64,000 nucleotides of DNA from positions 1-64,000 of the forward strand of contig FOCC01000007.1 in the NCBI GenBank assembly GCA_900110005.1. Direction: 5' to 3'. Positions 43,916 through 55,937 of this stretch are shown one piece after another; the first letter of the stretch is position 1; every line of letters starts with the position of its first letter. The DNA comes from Ligilactobacillus sp. WC1T17 (lineage in GTDB: Bacteria > Bacillota > Bacilli > Lactobacillales > Lactobacillaceae). The notes below the pieces were generated by a model. The model made no database searches, had not been told where the DNA came from, and saw only the letters and a program-made list of their open reading frames with translations. The translations under genes were made by a program, and so were the position numbers.

Positions 43916-46285
43916 TTATTTACGTCTTTGACCGCGCCTATTTTGTTTACGGTCTTTGTAGTAAGGTTTTTTGTCTTTGCCGTCAGAATGCTTATTGAAA
44001 CGGCGGTTGCCACCTTTGTGAAATTTTTTGGAATCTTTTTTATCCTTATTGTCACGACGACGGTGTGGTAGTTCAGGTAATTCAACACCATCTAATAAAT
44101 CGGTCTTAGGTGCCTTATCAAGGTCAAGCAATTTAAAGTTGATTTCTTTTTGTTCAACATTGACATCAACTAATTTAACTCGAACCGGTTGACCAATGCG
44201 ATAAGTTTTCTTGGTCCGCCGACCAACCAAAGCCATATGTTTTTCAACAAAGACATAGAAATCATCACCAATTTCGCTGATGTGGATTAACCCTTCAACT
44301 GTATTTTCCAGTTCCACAAACATGCCGAATTTAGTTACAGAACTTACCATCGCATTAAATTCTTCACCAACGTGATCAGCCATGTATTCAGCCTTCTTCA
44401 TAGCATCTGTATCACGTTCAGCATCAATTGCGCGTCGTTCCATTTGGGAACTGTGGGTCGCAATTTCAGGCAATTGGTCTTTAAACAAGGCTTGCGCTTT
44501 TTCACCCAACCCATGTTCCAAGTAGTAATGAGCCATGCGGTGCACCATCAAATCAGGATAACGCCTGATTGGTGAAGTAAAGTGGGTATAATCAGTTGCT
44601 GCAATCCCAAAGTGGCCTAAAGGATCTGGGGAATACTTTGCCTGTTGCATCGACCGTAGCAACATTACAGATACCACAGCTTCTTCGGGACGCCCCGCAA
44701 CCTTCTTCAAAATCCCCTGCAACATTTTAGGAGTGACATTGTTGGCTGAACCGGTTGCTTCAACCCCAATCGCTGACAGTAATTCAAAAAACTTTTTAAT
44801 TTTTTCTTCTTTAGGCGTTTCGTGAATCCGATATAAGAAAGGCACATGAGCATTTTTAAAGTGCGCTGCGACCGTTTCATTAGCTGCCAGCATAAATGAT
44901 TCAACCATTCGTTCACTGGTTCCACGGTGGCGCAATTCAATATCCACTGCATGACCATTTTCATCAACGATGATTTTAGCTTCATTTTCTTCAAATTCAA
45001 TGGCCCCACGCCGCTTACGCATCTTTAATAAGATTTTATGCAATTCGCCCATTGTTTCAAACATTGGGACTAATTCTTGATAACGTTCCATGGTCTTTTG
45101 ATCATGAGACTCCAAAATCTTATTGATGGCAATATAGGTCATCCGTTCAGTGGTTTTAATCACACTTGGATAAATTTCATGGTTAACAATTTCACCATCA
45201 GGCGTAATTTCCATATCGCATGATAATGCTAAACGATCAACTTTCGGATTCAAAGAGCAGATGCCATTGGACAATTTAGCCGGTAACATTGGGATAACCC
45301 GATCCGTTAAATAAACGGAGGTTCCGCGTTCAAAAGCTTCTTTATCAAGCGGCGTCCCTGGTGTTACATAGTGGGAAACATCGGCAATATGTACCCCTAA
45401 GTGGTAGTTGCCGTTTGGCAATTTCCAAGCAGTAACTGCATCATCCAAATCTTTAGATTCTATTGCATCAATAGTGACTAATTTTTGATTGCGGATATCA
45501 CGGCGTCCTTCCATTTCTTCAGGAGTCACATAATCGGGAATTTGGTTGATTTCGTCCATTACTTCATCGGGAAATTCAGTCGGAATGTTATGTTGATAGA
45601 CAACTTGTAAAATGTCAATTCCAGGATCATTAACGTTCCCGATAACTCTCACCGCAACGCCTTTTAAAATGCCCGGCACATGCGGATCAGGATAAGCCGT
45701 AATATCAGCTAAAACTACTTCACCTTCAACCGGGTGCAAACCTTTGTCTTCCAACAAAAATTTATAGGCAGCTAATTTTTTATCTTTTAAGTGAATCTCG
45801 CCAATAATGCCTTCAGGGTAGTTTGTATCAGGGTCAATTTTAACTGAACCAACGACCTGTGTTAAATTATGTTCGATAATTGCACAAACTTTACCTTCAG
45901 GACGCTTGCCAACTTCAGGATCACCTGGTGTCAGCATTTCTACTTCAACCTCATCACCATTTAAAGCTGACAAGGTTTGGGTAGGATTAATAAAGAAATC
46001 CGGTTCTTCCGGATCAACCGTTACAAAACCAAAACCACGATCATTAGCATGGAAAATACCCGTAAATTTTGGTAAAGAATTATCTTTAGCTAAAGTAAAA
46101 GCTCCATTTTGATTTAAAACAATCTGCTTGTCGTGTTCCATTTGGGCAATTGCTTGAACCACAAATTTAAATGAAACACTGTCATTCATCTTTAATTCAT
46201 CAGCTAATTCATGCACTGTAAATTCTTGGCTGGGATTTGCTTTAAAATATTCTAGTAGTTTTTCAATAATCTTATCTTTTTCCAT
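43916..46285 (-). CDS. rnr: Ribonuclease R
   Basis: A 789-residue 3'-5' exoribonuclease that degrades structured RNA and works with tmRNA/SmpB quality control. An N-terminal winged helix, cold-shock domains, the RNB catalytic domain ([14 protein letters not shown] with the Asp cluster, about residues 275-285) and a C-terminal S1 domain are recognisable. A very basic tail ([18 protein letters not shown]) ends the protein. Cotranscribed with smpB, and separated from secG by a strong hairpin. Confidence 0.95.
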   Translation of the reverse strand: MEKDKIIEKLLEYFKANPSQEFTVHELADELKMNDSVSFKFVVQAIAQMEHDKQIVLNQNGAFTLAKDNSLPKFTGIFHANDRGFGFVTVDPEEPDFFINPTQTLSALNGDEVEVEMLTPGDPEVGKRPEGKVCAIIEHNLTQVVGSVKIDPDTNYPEGIIGEIHLKDKKLAAYKFLLEDKGLHPVEGEVVLADITAYPDPHVPGILKGVAVRVIGNVNDPGIDILQVVYQHNIPTEFPDEVMDEINQIPDYVTPEEMEGRRDIRNQKLVTIDAIESKDLDDAVTAWKLPNGNYHLGVHIADVSHYVTPGTPLDKEAFERGTSVYLTDRVIPMLPAKLSNGICSLNPKVDRLALSCDMEITPDGEIVNHEIYPSVIKTTERMTYIAINKILESHDQKTMERYQELVPMFETMGELHKILLKMRKRRGAIEFEENEAKIIVDENGHAVDIELRHRGTSERMVESFMLAANETVAAHFKNAHVPFLYRIHETPKEEKIKKFFELLSAIGVEATGSANNVTPKMLQGILKKVAGRPEEAVVSVMLLRSMQQAKYSPDPLGHFGIAATDYTHFTSPIRRYPDLMVHRMAHYYLEHGLGEKAQALFKDQLPEIATHSSQMERRAIDAERDTDAMKKAEYMADHVGEEFNAMVSSVTKFGMFVELENTVEGLIHISEIGDDFYVFVEKHMALVGRRTKKTYRIGQPVRVKLVDVNVEQKEINFKLLDLDKAPKTDLLDGVELPELPHRRRDNKDKKDSKKFHKGGNRRFNKHSDGKDKKPYYKDRKQNRRGQRRK

Positions 46286-46317
46286 TGCTGTCCTCGTTTT
46301 CGTCGTATTCTTGTCGT

Positions 46318-46348
46318 TAAAAAAACCCCCTGATATTTACGCAGGGGG
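46318..46348 (-). terminator. Terminator-like hairpin between secG and rnr
   Basis: Stem CCCCCTG (46326-46332) with CAGGGGG (46342-46348) followed by seven T on the minus strand. It should end or attenuate secG transcripts before rnr. Confidence 0.8.
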
Positions 46349-46355
46349 CCCGTAG

Positions 46356-46592
46356 TTAGTGTGAGGAAATGTAGTAGAGCGCTAAAGAGAGCGCAAAAAA
46401 TACAATTCCTAAAACTGTCGTAACTTTTTGCATAAACGCTTCAAAACCACGGGGCTTTTGTTTGCTGAACAAATCAGCTGCGCCACCGGATAAAGCGGTT
46501 GAGGCGTTATCGGTTTTGGCTGGTTGCATCATGACAGCAATGATAATCAAAACTGAAACGATCATCAAAATTGTTAACAGTGTATTGTACAA
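46356..46592 (-). CDS. secG: Preprotein translocase subunit SecG
   Basis: A 78-residue membrane protein with two membrane segments and a cytosolic loop containing the conserved GGAADLFSKQKPRG-like motif. It is the auxiliary subunit of SecYEG. AAGGAGG precedes the start. Typical gene order secG-rnr-smpB is kept. Confidence 0.93.
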   Translation of the reverse strand: MYNTLLTILMIVSVLIIIAVMMQPAKTDNASTALSGGAADLFSKQKPRGFEAFMQKVTTVLGIVFFALSLALYYISSH

Positions 46593-46671
46593 GGAAGTAC
46601 CTCCTTACCCGCTTTGGTAAACTATATCTACTCTAATTTAGCATATATTGACGCAGATTTCCAGTTAATTA

Positions 46672-48210
46672 TTACATCTGCTTAGCAATATGATTAATTT
46701 GTTGCCTTACTTTGGCCAATCGTTGGTGTACTGTTAAAATAACCAAAATGTCGCCGCCGCGAATCACCGTATCACCGTGGGGGAGAAGCTCATTTTCGCC
46801 GCGTCTAATCGCAATTAACAATGCTTCTTTAGGCCATTTAACATCCCGCACCTGCTTATTTTCCAGTAAAGATCCGACAAAAACCGGTATTTCGAGTCTG
46901 TCTTTAAATTCGCCGTGAATTTTAATTTCGCCTTTATCGGCTATCAAACCACTCAGCATTGCTTCATAAATGGGACGTCCATGCAAAAGATCAACCACAC
47001 AATAAGCGATTAAAGCAACCACAGCCAGCGGCATCAAATGTTTAATGGAACCAACCATTTCTGTGACCAGTAAAATAGCTGTAAACGGTGCCTTACAAAT
47101 GCAGGCAAAATAGCCAGCCATGGCGTAAATAATGCAATTAACAATTAAGCTTGAAGCCAGCAAATGAAAATCAGCCAGCAAATGTCCATAAAAGCCGCCC
47201 AAAACAGCCCCTAACGTTAAAATCGGCAAAAAAATGCCCCCAGGGAAACCTGACCCAAATGAAATCGTTGAAAAAACAAGCCGCAAGACAAATAAGCCTA
47301 ATAAAACAATTGTCGCAGGTACCTGTTGGCCTAAAGACACAATAAGCGCATTTCCACCACCAATAATATCAGGCCATTTTAAGCCTATGGGGATAACAAG
47401 CACCAGCGGAATAATTCCATGCAGATTGCGGGGAAAAGGCACTAGCTTTTGATAAACTTTTGGAATAGCTAAAGTCATTTTTTCATATAGAATGCCTAAA
47501 ACACCTAATAAAATTCCCAGCAAGATCAAGTAGCCATAATCTACTAGAGGAAAAGAATAATTATAGGCCATATGCAAAACCGGTGTCATTCCAAAGAAAT
47601 AAAGTGATACTAAATTAGCAGTTACCGCAGCTGACAAAGCTGTCGTCCATACCAGCGGTGAAAAATTATGATAAACTTCTTCAGCCACAAATAAGGCAGC
47701 CGCAATTGGCGCATTAAAAGCTGCGGAAAGTCCAGCTGCTGCTCCTCCAGCAATCATCGCTCTTAAAGAAGCACCCTTCAGTTGCTTAATTTCTCCAAAG
47801 GCTTGACCGACATTGGCGCCTAATTGAATCGACGGGCCTTCCCGCCCTAAAAAAAGTCCTGACCCGATGGCTAAAATACCACCAACCCATTTGCGCCATA
47901 AAACTTTTTGCCATGATAATTCTAATTCACCGGCTAATTGGCCTTCGACTTGTGGAATACCTGATCCGCTGATGTTAGGTTCAGCCTTAACTAAACGAGC
48001 ATTAATCAGCCACACCAGCAGATAAAAAACACCTAAAGCTAAAAGCCACCAAGGTTTTGTAACCCCCGCTTTATAGACTATTTTAACGACTGCTAACAGG
48101 TTTTCAATGGCTAACCTAAACAAACTAACCACTATCCCTGCCAAAACACCAACCAATGCCCCTTGGATGATGTATTCAAACCTTGTCGTATCCAATTGCA
48201 GTTTTTGCAT
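46672..48210 (-). CDS. ClC family chloride/proton antiporter with TrkA-C domain
   Basis: A 512-residue transporter with about 10-12 membrane helices. Selectivity motifs are GSGIPQVEG and GREGPSIQLGA, where the Glu is the gating residue, and the central helix motif is KAPFTAILLVTEM. With the gating Glu present, a H+/Cl- antiporter is more likely than a channel. The C-terminal 80 residues form a TrkA-C (RCK-like) regulatory domain. ATG 48210 has GGGGGA upstream. It could serve acid stress, which is inference. Confidence 0.9.
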   Translation of the reverse strand: MQKLQLDTTRFEYIIQGALVGVLAGIVVSLFRLAIENLLAVVKIVYKAGVTKPWWLLALGVFYLLVWLINARLVKAEPNISGSGIPQVEGQLAGELELSWQKVLWRKWVGGILAIGSGLFLGREGPSIQLGANVGQAFGEIKQLKGASLRAMIAGGAAAGLSAAFNAPIAAALFVAEEVYHNFSPLVWTTALSAAVTANLVSLYFFGMTPVLHMAYNYSFPLVDYGYLILLGILLGVLGILYEKMTLAIPKVYQKLVPFPRNLHGIIPLVLVIPIGLKWPDIIGGGNALIVSLGQQVPATIVLLGLFVLRLVFSTISFGSGFPGGIFLPILTLGAVLGGFYGHLLADFHLLASSLIVNCIIYAMAGYFACICKAPFTAILLVTEMVGSIKHLMPLAVVALIAYCVVDLLHGRPIYEAMLSGLIADKGEIKIHGEFKDRLEIPVFVGSLLENKQVRDVKWPKEALLIAIRRGENELLPHGDTVIRGGDILVILTVHQRLAKVRQQINHIAKQM

Positions 48211-48240
48211 AAAATCCCCCACACTAAAAAATATGTAAAC

Positions 48241-48276
48241 AAAATAAGGAACCTTAAAGATAAGGTTCCTTATTTT
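48241..48276 (-). terminator. Terminator of the glycolytic operon, after eno
   Basis: Stem AAAATAAGGAACCTTA with its complement and an AAGA loop, T-rich on the minus strand. Confidence 0.88.
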
Positions 48277-48312
48277 GCGGATTTAAATCCGAATAATCAG
48301 TCAATCAACTAA

Positions 48313-49641
<1,329 letters not shown>

Positions 49642-49750
49642 TTATTACTCTCCTTTAAGTTAATTGACTTGAGACTTAACGTCTTCAGTCATATTTTATC
49701 TGTTTTTCCTTGCAGTTGCAAATAATTTTGCTAACTGCGCTTAATTTTTA

Positions 49751-50506
<756 letters not shown>

Positions 50507-50567
50507 TTATAATCATCCTTTCAGGAATTAATTGCCGCCTGAGCGGCGAGAAATTTTAGTTATTAAA

Positions 50568-51770
50568 TTATTTGTCAGAAACAGCAGCAACGGCTGGTAA
50601 AGTCTTGCCTTCAAGGTATTCAAGTGATGAGCCACCACCAGTAGAAACATGGCTGAACTTATCAGCGATACCTAATTGCTTAGCAGCAGCAACAGAGTCG
50701 CCACCACCAACGATTGTTGTAGCATCTTCCAATGAACCGATGAACTTGCCAAGTTCCAAAGTACCCTTAGCGAAGTTAGGCATTTCAAAGACACCCATAG
50801 GACCATTCCAAACAACAGTCTTAGCATCTTTCAAGTTTTCCTTGAACAATTCAATTGACTTTTCGCCAACATCAAGAGCCATGTAGCCATCAGGAATGTC
50901 GCCTTCAACAGTCTTGTAGTTAGCATCGTTAGCAAACTTGTCAGCAACAACGTTATCGATAGGCAATACCAGCTTGTCGCCAGCTTTTTCCATCAATTCT
51001 TTAGCTAATTCAACTTTGTCATCTTCAACTAATGAGCTACCTACAGCAATGCCCTTAGCCTTGTAGAATGTGTAAGTCATACCGCCGCCGATGATAACTT
51101 TGTCAGCTTTTGATAATAAGTGGTTGATAACACCAATCTTTGATGAAACCTTTGAACCACCCAATACAGCTACGAATGGACGTACAGGGGCGTCAACAGC
51201 ATCACCCAAGAACTTGATTTCCTTTTCCAACAAGAAACCAGCAGCTGCAGGCTTGCCTTCAGCCTTCATTGCTTCAGAAATACCAACGTTTGAAGCATGT
51301 GAACGGTGTGCTGTACCAAAAGCATCATTAACGAACATATCGCCAAGTGAAGCCCAGTATTTGCCAAGTTCAGGATCGTTGCCAGATTCCTTCTTGCCGT
51401 CTAAGTCTTCGAAACGAGTGTTTTCGAACAACAATACGTCGCCATCTTTCATGTTAGCGATAGCTTCTTCTAATTGAGCACCGCGAGTTACAGGAACAAA
51501 TGTTACAGGCTTTTCCAATAAGTCTGATAATTTTTGTGCAACTGGACGCATTGTCAATTTTTCTTTGTCTTCTTCAGTCTTAACACGACCTAAGTGTGAG
51601 AACAAGATTGCCTTGCCGCCGTTTTCAATAACGTACTTGATAGTTGGCAATGCAGCAACGATACGGTTGTCGTCACCAACAACGCCGTCCTTAACAGGAA
51701 CGTTGAAGTCAACACGGATTAAAACTTTTTTGTCTTTAACATCTAAATCTGAAACAGTAAGTTTAGCCAT
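50568..51770 (-). CDS. pgk: Phosphoglycerate kinase
   Basis: A 400-residue two-domain kinase that makes ATP from 1,3-bisphosphoglycerate. N-terminal RVDFNVPV and LFSHLGR bind the substrate. [11 protein letters not shown] and [13 protein letters not shown] are nucleotide-domain motifs. The ATG at 51770 has GGAGG upstream. The longer in-frame reading to 51851 runs through the intergenic hairpin and is not coding. It follows gap after a strong mRNA hairpin. Confidence 0.96.
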   Translation of the reverse strand: MAKLTVSDLDVKDKKVLIRVDFNVPVKDGVVGDDNRIVAALPTIKYVIENGGKAILFSHLGRVKTEEDKEKLTMRPVAQKLSDLLEKPVTFVPVTRGAQLEEAIANMKDGDVLLFENTRFEDLDGKKESGNDPELGKYWASLGDMFVNDAFGTAHRSHASNVGISEAMKAEGKPAAAGFLLEKEIKFLGDAVDAPVRPFVAVLGGSKVSSKIGVINHLLSKADKVIIGGGMTYTFYKAKGIAVGSSLVEDDKVELAKELMEKAGDKLVLPIDNVVADKFANDANYKTVEGDIPDGYMALDVGEKSIELFKENLKDAKTVVWNGPMGVFEMPNFAKGTLELGKFIGSLEDATTIVGGGDSVAAAKQLGIADKFSHVSTGGGSSLEYLEGKTLPAVAAVSDK

Positions 51771-51817
51771 GAAAGAAAAACCTCCAAAATTTTGAGATAC
51801 TAATAGATATAATAAAA

Positions 51818-51843
51818 GGCGGAGGGAGCTGCCTCCCCCCGCC
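51818..51843 (-). terminator. Strong GC hairpin between gap and pgk
   Basis: An 11-base stem (51818-51828 with 51833-51843), fully paired as RNA with one G-U, followed on the minus strand by TTTTATTA. It looks like a partial terminator or an mRNA stabiliser that would leave more gap than pgk message. Confidence 0.7.
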
Positions 51844-51891
51844 TCAAACAACCTGCGAAAGCAAGTTAATGATTTTAGCCTAAGCTAGTTA

Positions 51892-52905
51892 TTAAAGCAT
51901 GCTTGCAAATTTTTCCAATGTACGGATCATTTGAGCAGTGAAGCCTGATTCGTTGTCGTACCAAGCAACAGTCTTAACAACTTGGCCTTCACCTTCACCA
52001 ACAACTTGTGTTTGTGTTGGGTCAAATACTGAGCCAAATTCTGTACCGATGATATCGGATGATACGATACCGTCAGCGTTGTAACCGAAGGATGCGTTGC
52101 CTTCTGTAACTTTCTTAACAGCAGCGTTAACTTCTTCAACAGTTACTTCTTTGTTAAGAGTTGTAACTAATTCTGTCAAAGAACCTGTGATAACAGGTAC
52201 ACGTTGTGCATGGCCATCAAGCTTGCCGTTAAGTTCTGGGATAACCTTACCAACAGCCTTTGCAGCACCTGTTGAGTGAGGAATTGTGTTTTGAGCAGCA
52301 GCGCGAGCGTTACGTACGTTACCCTTGCGATCTGGACCATCTTGAAGTTTTTGTGTTGCTGTGTAAGCGTGGATTGTTGTCATTGTACCAGCTTTGATAC
52401 CAAATGCATCGTTAACAGCCTTTGCAAGAGGTGCCAAGCAGTTTGTTGTACATGAAGCAGCAGAAACGATCTTGTCTTCTGGAGCCAATGTGTCATCGTT
52501 AACACCGTAAACGATAGTCTTCATGTCGCCGGCTGGAGCGGAAACAAGAACCTTCTTAGCACCAGCATTGATGTGTGCTTGTGCCTTTTCTGGTGATGTG
52601 TAGAAACCAGTTGATTCAAGAACAAGGTCAACGCCGTCGTTCTTTACCCAAGGAATGTTGTTTGCATCTGCTTCTGCGTATACAGGAATTTCCTTGCCGT
52701 TAACAACAAGTGCGTTTTCTGTTGCGGAAACTTCGCCGTCAAATTGACCATGAGCTGTATCGTACTTCAACAAGTGTGCTAACATAGCTGGTGAAGTCAA
52801 GTCGTTGATAGCAACAACTTCCAAGTCCTTAGATGTTGCAGCAATACGACGGAATGCCAAACGACCGATACGGCCAAAACCATTAATACCTACTTTAGTA
52901 GTCAT
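51892..52905 (-). CDS. gap: Glyceraldehyde-3-phosphate dehydrogenase
   Basis: A 337-residue NAD-dependent enzyme. Rossmann start [16 protein letters not shown], catalytic cysteine in [15 protein letters not shown] and the following HAYTATQ histidine are canonical. ATG 52905 has AAAGGAGG upstream. The ORF extends upstream in frame only through non-coding sequence. Directly follows cggR, the usual layout of the gap operon. Confidence 0.97.
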   Translation of the reverse strand: MTTKVGINGFGRIGRLAFRRIAATSKDLEVVAINDLTSPAMLAHLLKYDTAHGQFDGEVSATENALVVNGKEIPVYAEADANNIPWVKNDGVDLVLESTGFYTSPEKAQAHINAGAKKVLVSAPAGDMKTIVYGVNDDTLAPEDKIVSAASCTTNCLAPLAKAVNDAFGIKAGTMTTIHAYTATQKLQDGPDRKGNVRNARAAAQNTIPHSTGAAKAVGKVIPELNGKLDGHAQRVPVITGSLTELVTTLNKEVTVEEVNAAVKKVTEGNASFGYNADGIVSSDIIGTEFGSVFDPTQTQVVGEGEGQVVKTVAWYDNESGFTAQMIRTLEKFASML

Positions 52906-52971
52906 AACTAAAATTTCCTCCTTTAGGAAATAAAAATTTATTTTAAAAAGTAGCAAGTCCTAAAAAGGATA

Positions 52972-54000
52972 CTACTCTTTTAAAATCGTCTTTGCAGCAC
53001 CTTCGTCAGTAATCAAACACGTCTGACGCGGTGCATGTTGCATGTAAGCTGCAATTGCCTTAGCTTTATTTTTGCCACCGGCAACAGCAATTACACAATC
53101 CATTGAAGTGAGATCTTCAAGCTGCAATCCGATTCGGGGAATCTTGAAAACAACTTGGCCCGACTCATCGAAAAAATAGCCAAACGCCTCGCCAACAGCC
53201 CGGCGTTCTTTTAAAAGAGCTACTTGTTGTTCATTCATTGACCGGCGGGCAGCCATATGCATGGCATCTCCGATACTGTGAACTACAGCATTGCTTCGTT
53301 TAATCAGGTCAACAACTTCTTGAACCGCTGGCTCTTGCAGCAAAGTCTTAAAAGTCGTCTCACTTACCTGCTCTGGCACATAGAGCGACCGGCTTTTCCC
53401 GCCGGTGCAAAGTGCCATCTGAGCACAAACATTATTAGCTTGAATATCAACACGCTCACCTAATCCGCCCCGGGCTGGGACAAATAAAAGTTCACGATTA
53501 CGAGAAATTTCAGGATTTAAACAACTGGCAACTTGTGCCATCGTTGTACCACCCATCGCCGCAATAATATTCTTGCCCATAGGAAGAGACGTCCGCAAAG
53601 TTTCTGTGACCATCTTTCCCATTGAATCGACCACTTGCTTATCATTGTCACAGTCACCTGCCACAACAAAGCAGCGCTCAATTTTTAACTGCTTGCTAAG
53701 CCGCTTTTCTAATTGTTGAACCCCCAGCAAAGAATCCATAAAAGAAGCTAAGCCCAAAATCGTCTTGCGACCCTTATCCGTAAGAATCATTCCCGACTTG
53801 GTTGAGGAAATAAGATCAAACTTGCGTAAAGCATCAGTTTCAGTCCGAAGCATTCTTTCACTCATGCCCAAGTCTTGTGCCAATGATCTACGTCCAACCG
53901 GCTCATTCCAAGCAATATTTTGCAATATTGTGTAACGACCATTGACAACCTCAATCATATCTGGAACGACATTTTCGATCCATTCAATCTCTTGGTGCAT
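52972..54000 (-). CDS. cggR: Central glycolytic genes regulator CggR
   Basis: A 342-residue SorC/DeoR-family repressor. The N-terminal HTH part (GRRSLAQDLGMSERMLRTETDALRK, about 42-70) differs from most SorC proteins by its fuller winged helix, as in CggR. The C-terminal domain binds fructose-1,6-bisphosphate and contains GGTTMAQVA. ATG 54000 gives a length close to Bacillus CggR (340), and AAGAGAGA lies upstream. It should repress the gap operon and its own gene at the operator just upstream. Confidence 0.93.
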   Translation of the reverse strand: MHQEIEWIENVVPDMIEVVNGRYTILQNIAWNEPVGRRSLAQDLGMSERMLRTETDALRKFDLISSTKSGMILTDKGRKTILGLASFMDSLLGVQQLEKRLSKQLKIERCFVVAGDCDNDKQVVDSMGKMVTETLRTSLPMGKNIIAAMGGTTMAQVASCLNPEISRNRELLFVPARGGLGERVDIQANNVCAQMALCTGGKSRSLYVPEQVSETTFKTLLQEPAVQEVVDLIKRSNAVVHSIGDAMHMAARRSMNEQQVALLKERRAVGEAFGYFFDESGQVVFKIPRIGLQLEDLTSMDCVIAVAGGKNKAKAIAAYMQHAPRQTCLITDEGAAKTILKE

Positions 54001-54021
54001 TTCAAGTCTCTCTTTCTTGCG

Positions 54022-54058
54022 GGACAATTTTTTGTCCGATGGGGTCACCAAACGACCC
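54022..54058 (-). promoter_or_regulatory. Putative CggR operator
   Basis: Two adjacent repeat elements upstream of the cggR start: GGACA-N6-TGTCC (54022-54037) and GGGTC-N7-GACCC (54042-54058). The spacing and GGGAC/TGTC-type half-sites resemble the tandem operator bound by CggR in Bacillus. Placed between promoter and start codon, it would block elongation. Confidence 0.65.
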
Positions 54059-54128
54059 AGTAAGTTAGATAAAAGATTATCATCAATTGTCCGTAAACAA
54101 TTAACAACACTCCTTCATCACACTTTGA

Positions 54129-54157
54129 ATTATATCAGTTAGCTTCTTTTTTTGCAA
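54129..54157 (-). promoter_or_regulatory. Promoter of the cggR glycolytic operon
   Basis: Minus strand: -35 TTGCAA at 54157-54152, 17-base spacer, -10 TATAAT at 54134-54129 with TGA before it (extended). The region 54000-54338 has no gene. It holds this promoter, the operator and a leader of about 120 bases. Confidence 0.8.
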
Positions 54158-54295
54158 GCCATAATGCTTCTAAATTTCTTTAAAAAAAGCGTTAAAAGCT
54201 TAGATAAAACTAAATTTATACCATTTTTTCCGAACATTAATAAATACAATTGCTGTTTGTTTTTGAAAATTCGAACAAGGGATATATTATAAAAA

Positions 54296-54309
54296 AGAAA
54301 ACGTTTTAA
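54296..54309 (-). promoter_or_regulatory. Weak cre-like sequence between rpoN and cggR
   Basis: AGAAAACGTTTTAA matches 12 of 14 cre positions, about 140 bases upstream of the cggR promoter. Symmetric AAAACGTTTT core. Could be chance in AT-rich DNA. Confidence 0.3.
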
Positions 54310-54337
54310 GCAGGAACATTGCTGTTTTTCAAAAAAA

Positions 54338-55639
54338 TCAGTAGCGTTTTCTTTTGCTTGATGGTGCTATTTTGAGTTGTTCACGGTATTTAGCCACTGT
54401 CCGGCGGGACACTTTTAGCCCCTCAGCACTTAAAAGGGTAACAATTTTTTGGTCTGAAAGCGGATGGTGCTTATCTTCTTGCTCAATCAAGGCCTTAATC
54501 TTCTCTTTTACTCCATCACTTGTAATCTCACTTCCAGACGCACTGTGGTAAGCCACAGCTTGTGAAAAGAAGTGTTTCAATTCAAAAACACCCTGATTGC
54601 ATAATAAATATTTACCATTGACCGCTCGGCTGATAGTTGATTCATGCATCTGCAGTTTTTGGGCAACATCCCGCAATAAAAAGGGTTTTAAATTGGCATC
54701 ATCATTGAGGAAAAAGGCCGCTTGCTTTTCAATGATGGCTTCACCGATTTTTAAAATCGTCTGTCCGCGCATCGTAACATCTTCTAAAATTTTGTGGTAG
54801 TCTTTGCGTTTTTTTTCCAAATAAGCCAGCAAATCTTTATCAGCAGCTTTTTTTAAATCTTCATAATATTCATTTTTAAATCTGATTTGAGGCTGATTTT
54901 CCCGTGTCAAAGCGATATTTAACGTGCCATGCTCTTTTGTGACCACCAAATCAGGTTCAATATAGCCGACCTTTTCTTGGCTATAAGCTGCTCCCGGTGC
55001 CGGTGACAAGGTACGCACATAATCTAAGATGCTTTGTATTTCGCTTAAGGTAATTTGATATTTTTTAGCTATTTCACCCCAATTACGTTCTGTGAAGGCT
55101 TTAAAATCGTTACTCAAAATGTCTTCAGCTTGAGCAGGCGCATGTTCATCATATTGAATTTGCAAAATGAGACATTCTTGCAGATTACGCGCCCCTACCC
55201 CAGGCGGGTCGAGCTGCTGCAATAACGTCAGCGCATCAAGCATAACTGTTTTATCAATTTTTTCAGTTTTAATAAGCTTATTTAAATCAATATTCAAATA
55301 GCCATTAGAATCCAGTAAAGATATCAAATAGATGACTAATTCTTTGATAGGGGTATCCCGCATGGTTAAATTGACTTGATCCATTAGATAATCAAAAAGC
55401 GATTGACTCTTAGTTTCAATTAAATCAGACCAATCAGGCGGACTTGCCAGCAATGTCTTCTTTTCTTTAAAAGTCCAAGCAGCTGTCATAAAAGGATTTT
55501 CTAAAGCGGCATTCGCTAAAAAATCATGCAATTCTTCGGTATTATATTTCAATACCTGGATCGATTGCTGCATTTGCTGTGAAATTTTTAAAGTTTGAAT
55601 TTGCTGTTGTTGTTGACCTAACCCTTGCTTTGCAAACAT
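54338..55639 (-). CDS. rpoN: RNA polymerase sigma-54 factor
   Basis: A 433-residue sigma-54. Region I is Gln-rich (GLGQQQQQIQTLKISQQMQQ), the core-binding domain follows, and the RpoN box near the C-terminus reads SRRTVAKYREQLKIAPS. It recognises -24/-12 promoters and needs an AAA+ activator. In lactic acid bacteria it typically drives mannose-class PTS operons through LevR/ManR activators. None is in the window. It sits upstream of cggR on the same strand as separate unit. Confidence 0.95.
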   Translation of the reverse strand: MFAKQGLGQQQQQIQTLKISQQMQQSIQVLKYNTEELHDFLANAALENPFMTAAWTFKEKKTLLASPPDWSDLIETKSQSLFDYLMDQVNLTMRDTPIKELVIYLISLLDSNGYLNIDLNKLIKTEKIDKTVMLDALTLLQQLDPPGVGARNLQECLILQIQYDEHAPAQAEDILSNDFKAFTERNWGEIAKKYQITLSEIQSILDYVRTLSPAPGAAYSQEKVGYIEPDLVVTKEHGTLNIALTRENQPQIRFKNEYYEDLKKAADKDLLAYLEKKRKDYHKILEDVTMRGQTILKIGEAIIEKQAAFFLNDDANLKPFLLRDVAQKLQMHESTISRAVNGKYLLCNQGVFELKHFFSQAVAYHSASGSEITSDGVKEKIKALIEQEDKHHPLSDQKIVTLLSAEGLKVSRRTVAKYREQLKIAPSSKRKRY

Positions 55640-55666
55640 TTACTCACCCTTTTCTTAAAAAAACAC

Positions 55667-55695
55667 TTGAAATCAATTAATATTTATTCTATACT
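55667..55695 (+). promoter_or_regulatory. tRNA-Arg promoter
   Basis: -35 TTGAAA at 55667-55672, 17-base spacer, -10 TATACT at 55690-55695, ten bases before the tRNA. Confidence 0.8.
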
Positions 55696-55705
55696 TAACT
55701 AGTAC

Positions 55706-55777
55706 GCACCGCTAGTGTAATGGATCGCACGCAAGATTCCGGTTCTTGTAATCTGGGTTCGACTCCCAGGTGGTGCA
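55706..55777 (+). tRNA. tRNA-Arg (anticodon CCG)
   Basis: A 72-base cloverleaf: acceptor GCACCGC with GTGGTGC (one G-U), D stem GTGT/GCAC, anticodon stem CAAGA/TCTTG with loop TTCCGGT (anticodon CCG, reading CGG), variable TAAT, T arm CTGGG-TTCGACT-CCCAG, discriminator A. CCA is not encoded. The D stem is short but complete. It stands alone with its own promoter and terminator. Confidence 0.93.
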
Positions 55778-55799
55778 TATATTCTCATTATATAATATG

Positions 55800-55827
55800 T
55801 CCTGGCAGATGTCAGGATTTTTTTTTT
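55800..55827 (+). terminator. Terminator of tRNA-Arg
   Basis: Stem TCCTG with CAGGA and a ten-T tail. Confidence 0.8.
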
Positions 55828-55848
55828 GCCCAAAAGCGAAGTAAAATG

Positions 55849-55865
55849 TTTGACCATTTTTGACC
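55849..55865 (+). promoter_or_regulatory. CtsR operator of clpP
   Basis: TTTGACCATTTTTGACC is the reverse complement of a GGTCAAA-NNN-GGTCAAA direct repeat, a perfect CtsR box. It overlaps the -35 region of the clpP promoter. Confidence 0.9.
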
Positions 55866-55878
55866 TATGCGTTAAACT
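55850..55878 (+). promoter_or_regulatory. clpP promoter
   Basis: -35 TTGACC at 55850-55855, 17-base spacer, -10 TAAACT at 55873-55878, fully overlapping the CtsR box. Confidence 0.65.
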
Positions 55879-55937
55879 AGTATTGAAGTCGTCCGAGTGC
55901 TAGACTTAAGATGTAAACAATTTAAGGAGGAATGGCT

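Noticed and set aside
51091..51477. 128-residue open frame antisense to pgk
   Set aside because: A shadow of the strongly biased codon use of pgk, with no ribosome site and no promoter.
55706..55777. tRNA-Arg as an integration site of a mobile element
   Set aside because: No integrase gene and no repeated 3' tRNA fragment were seen on either side.
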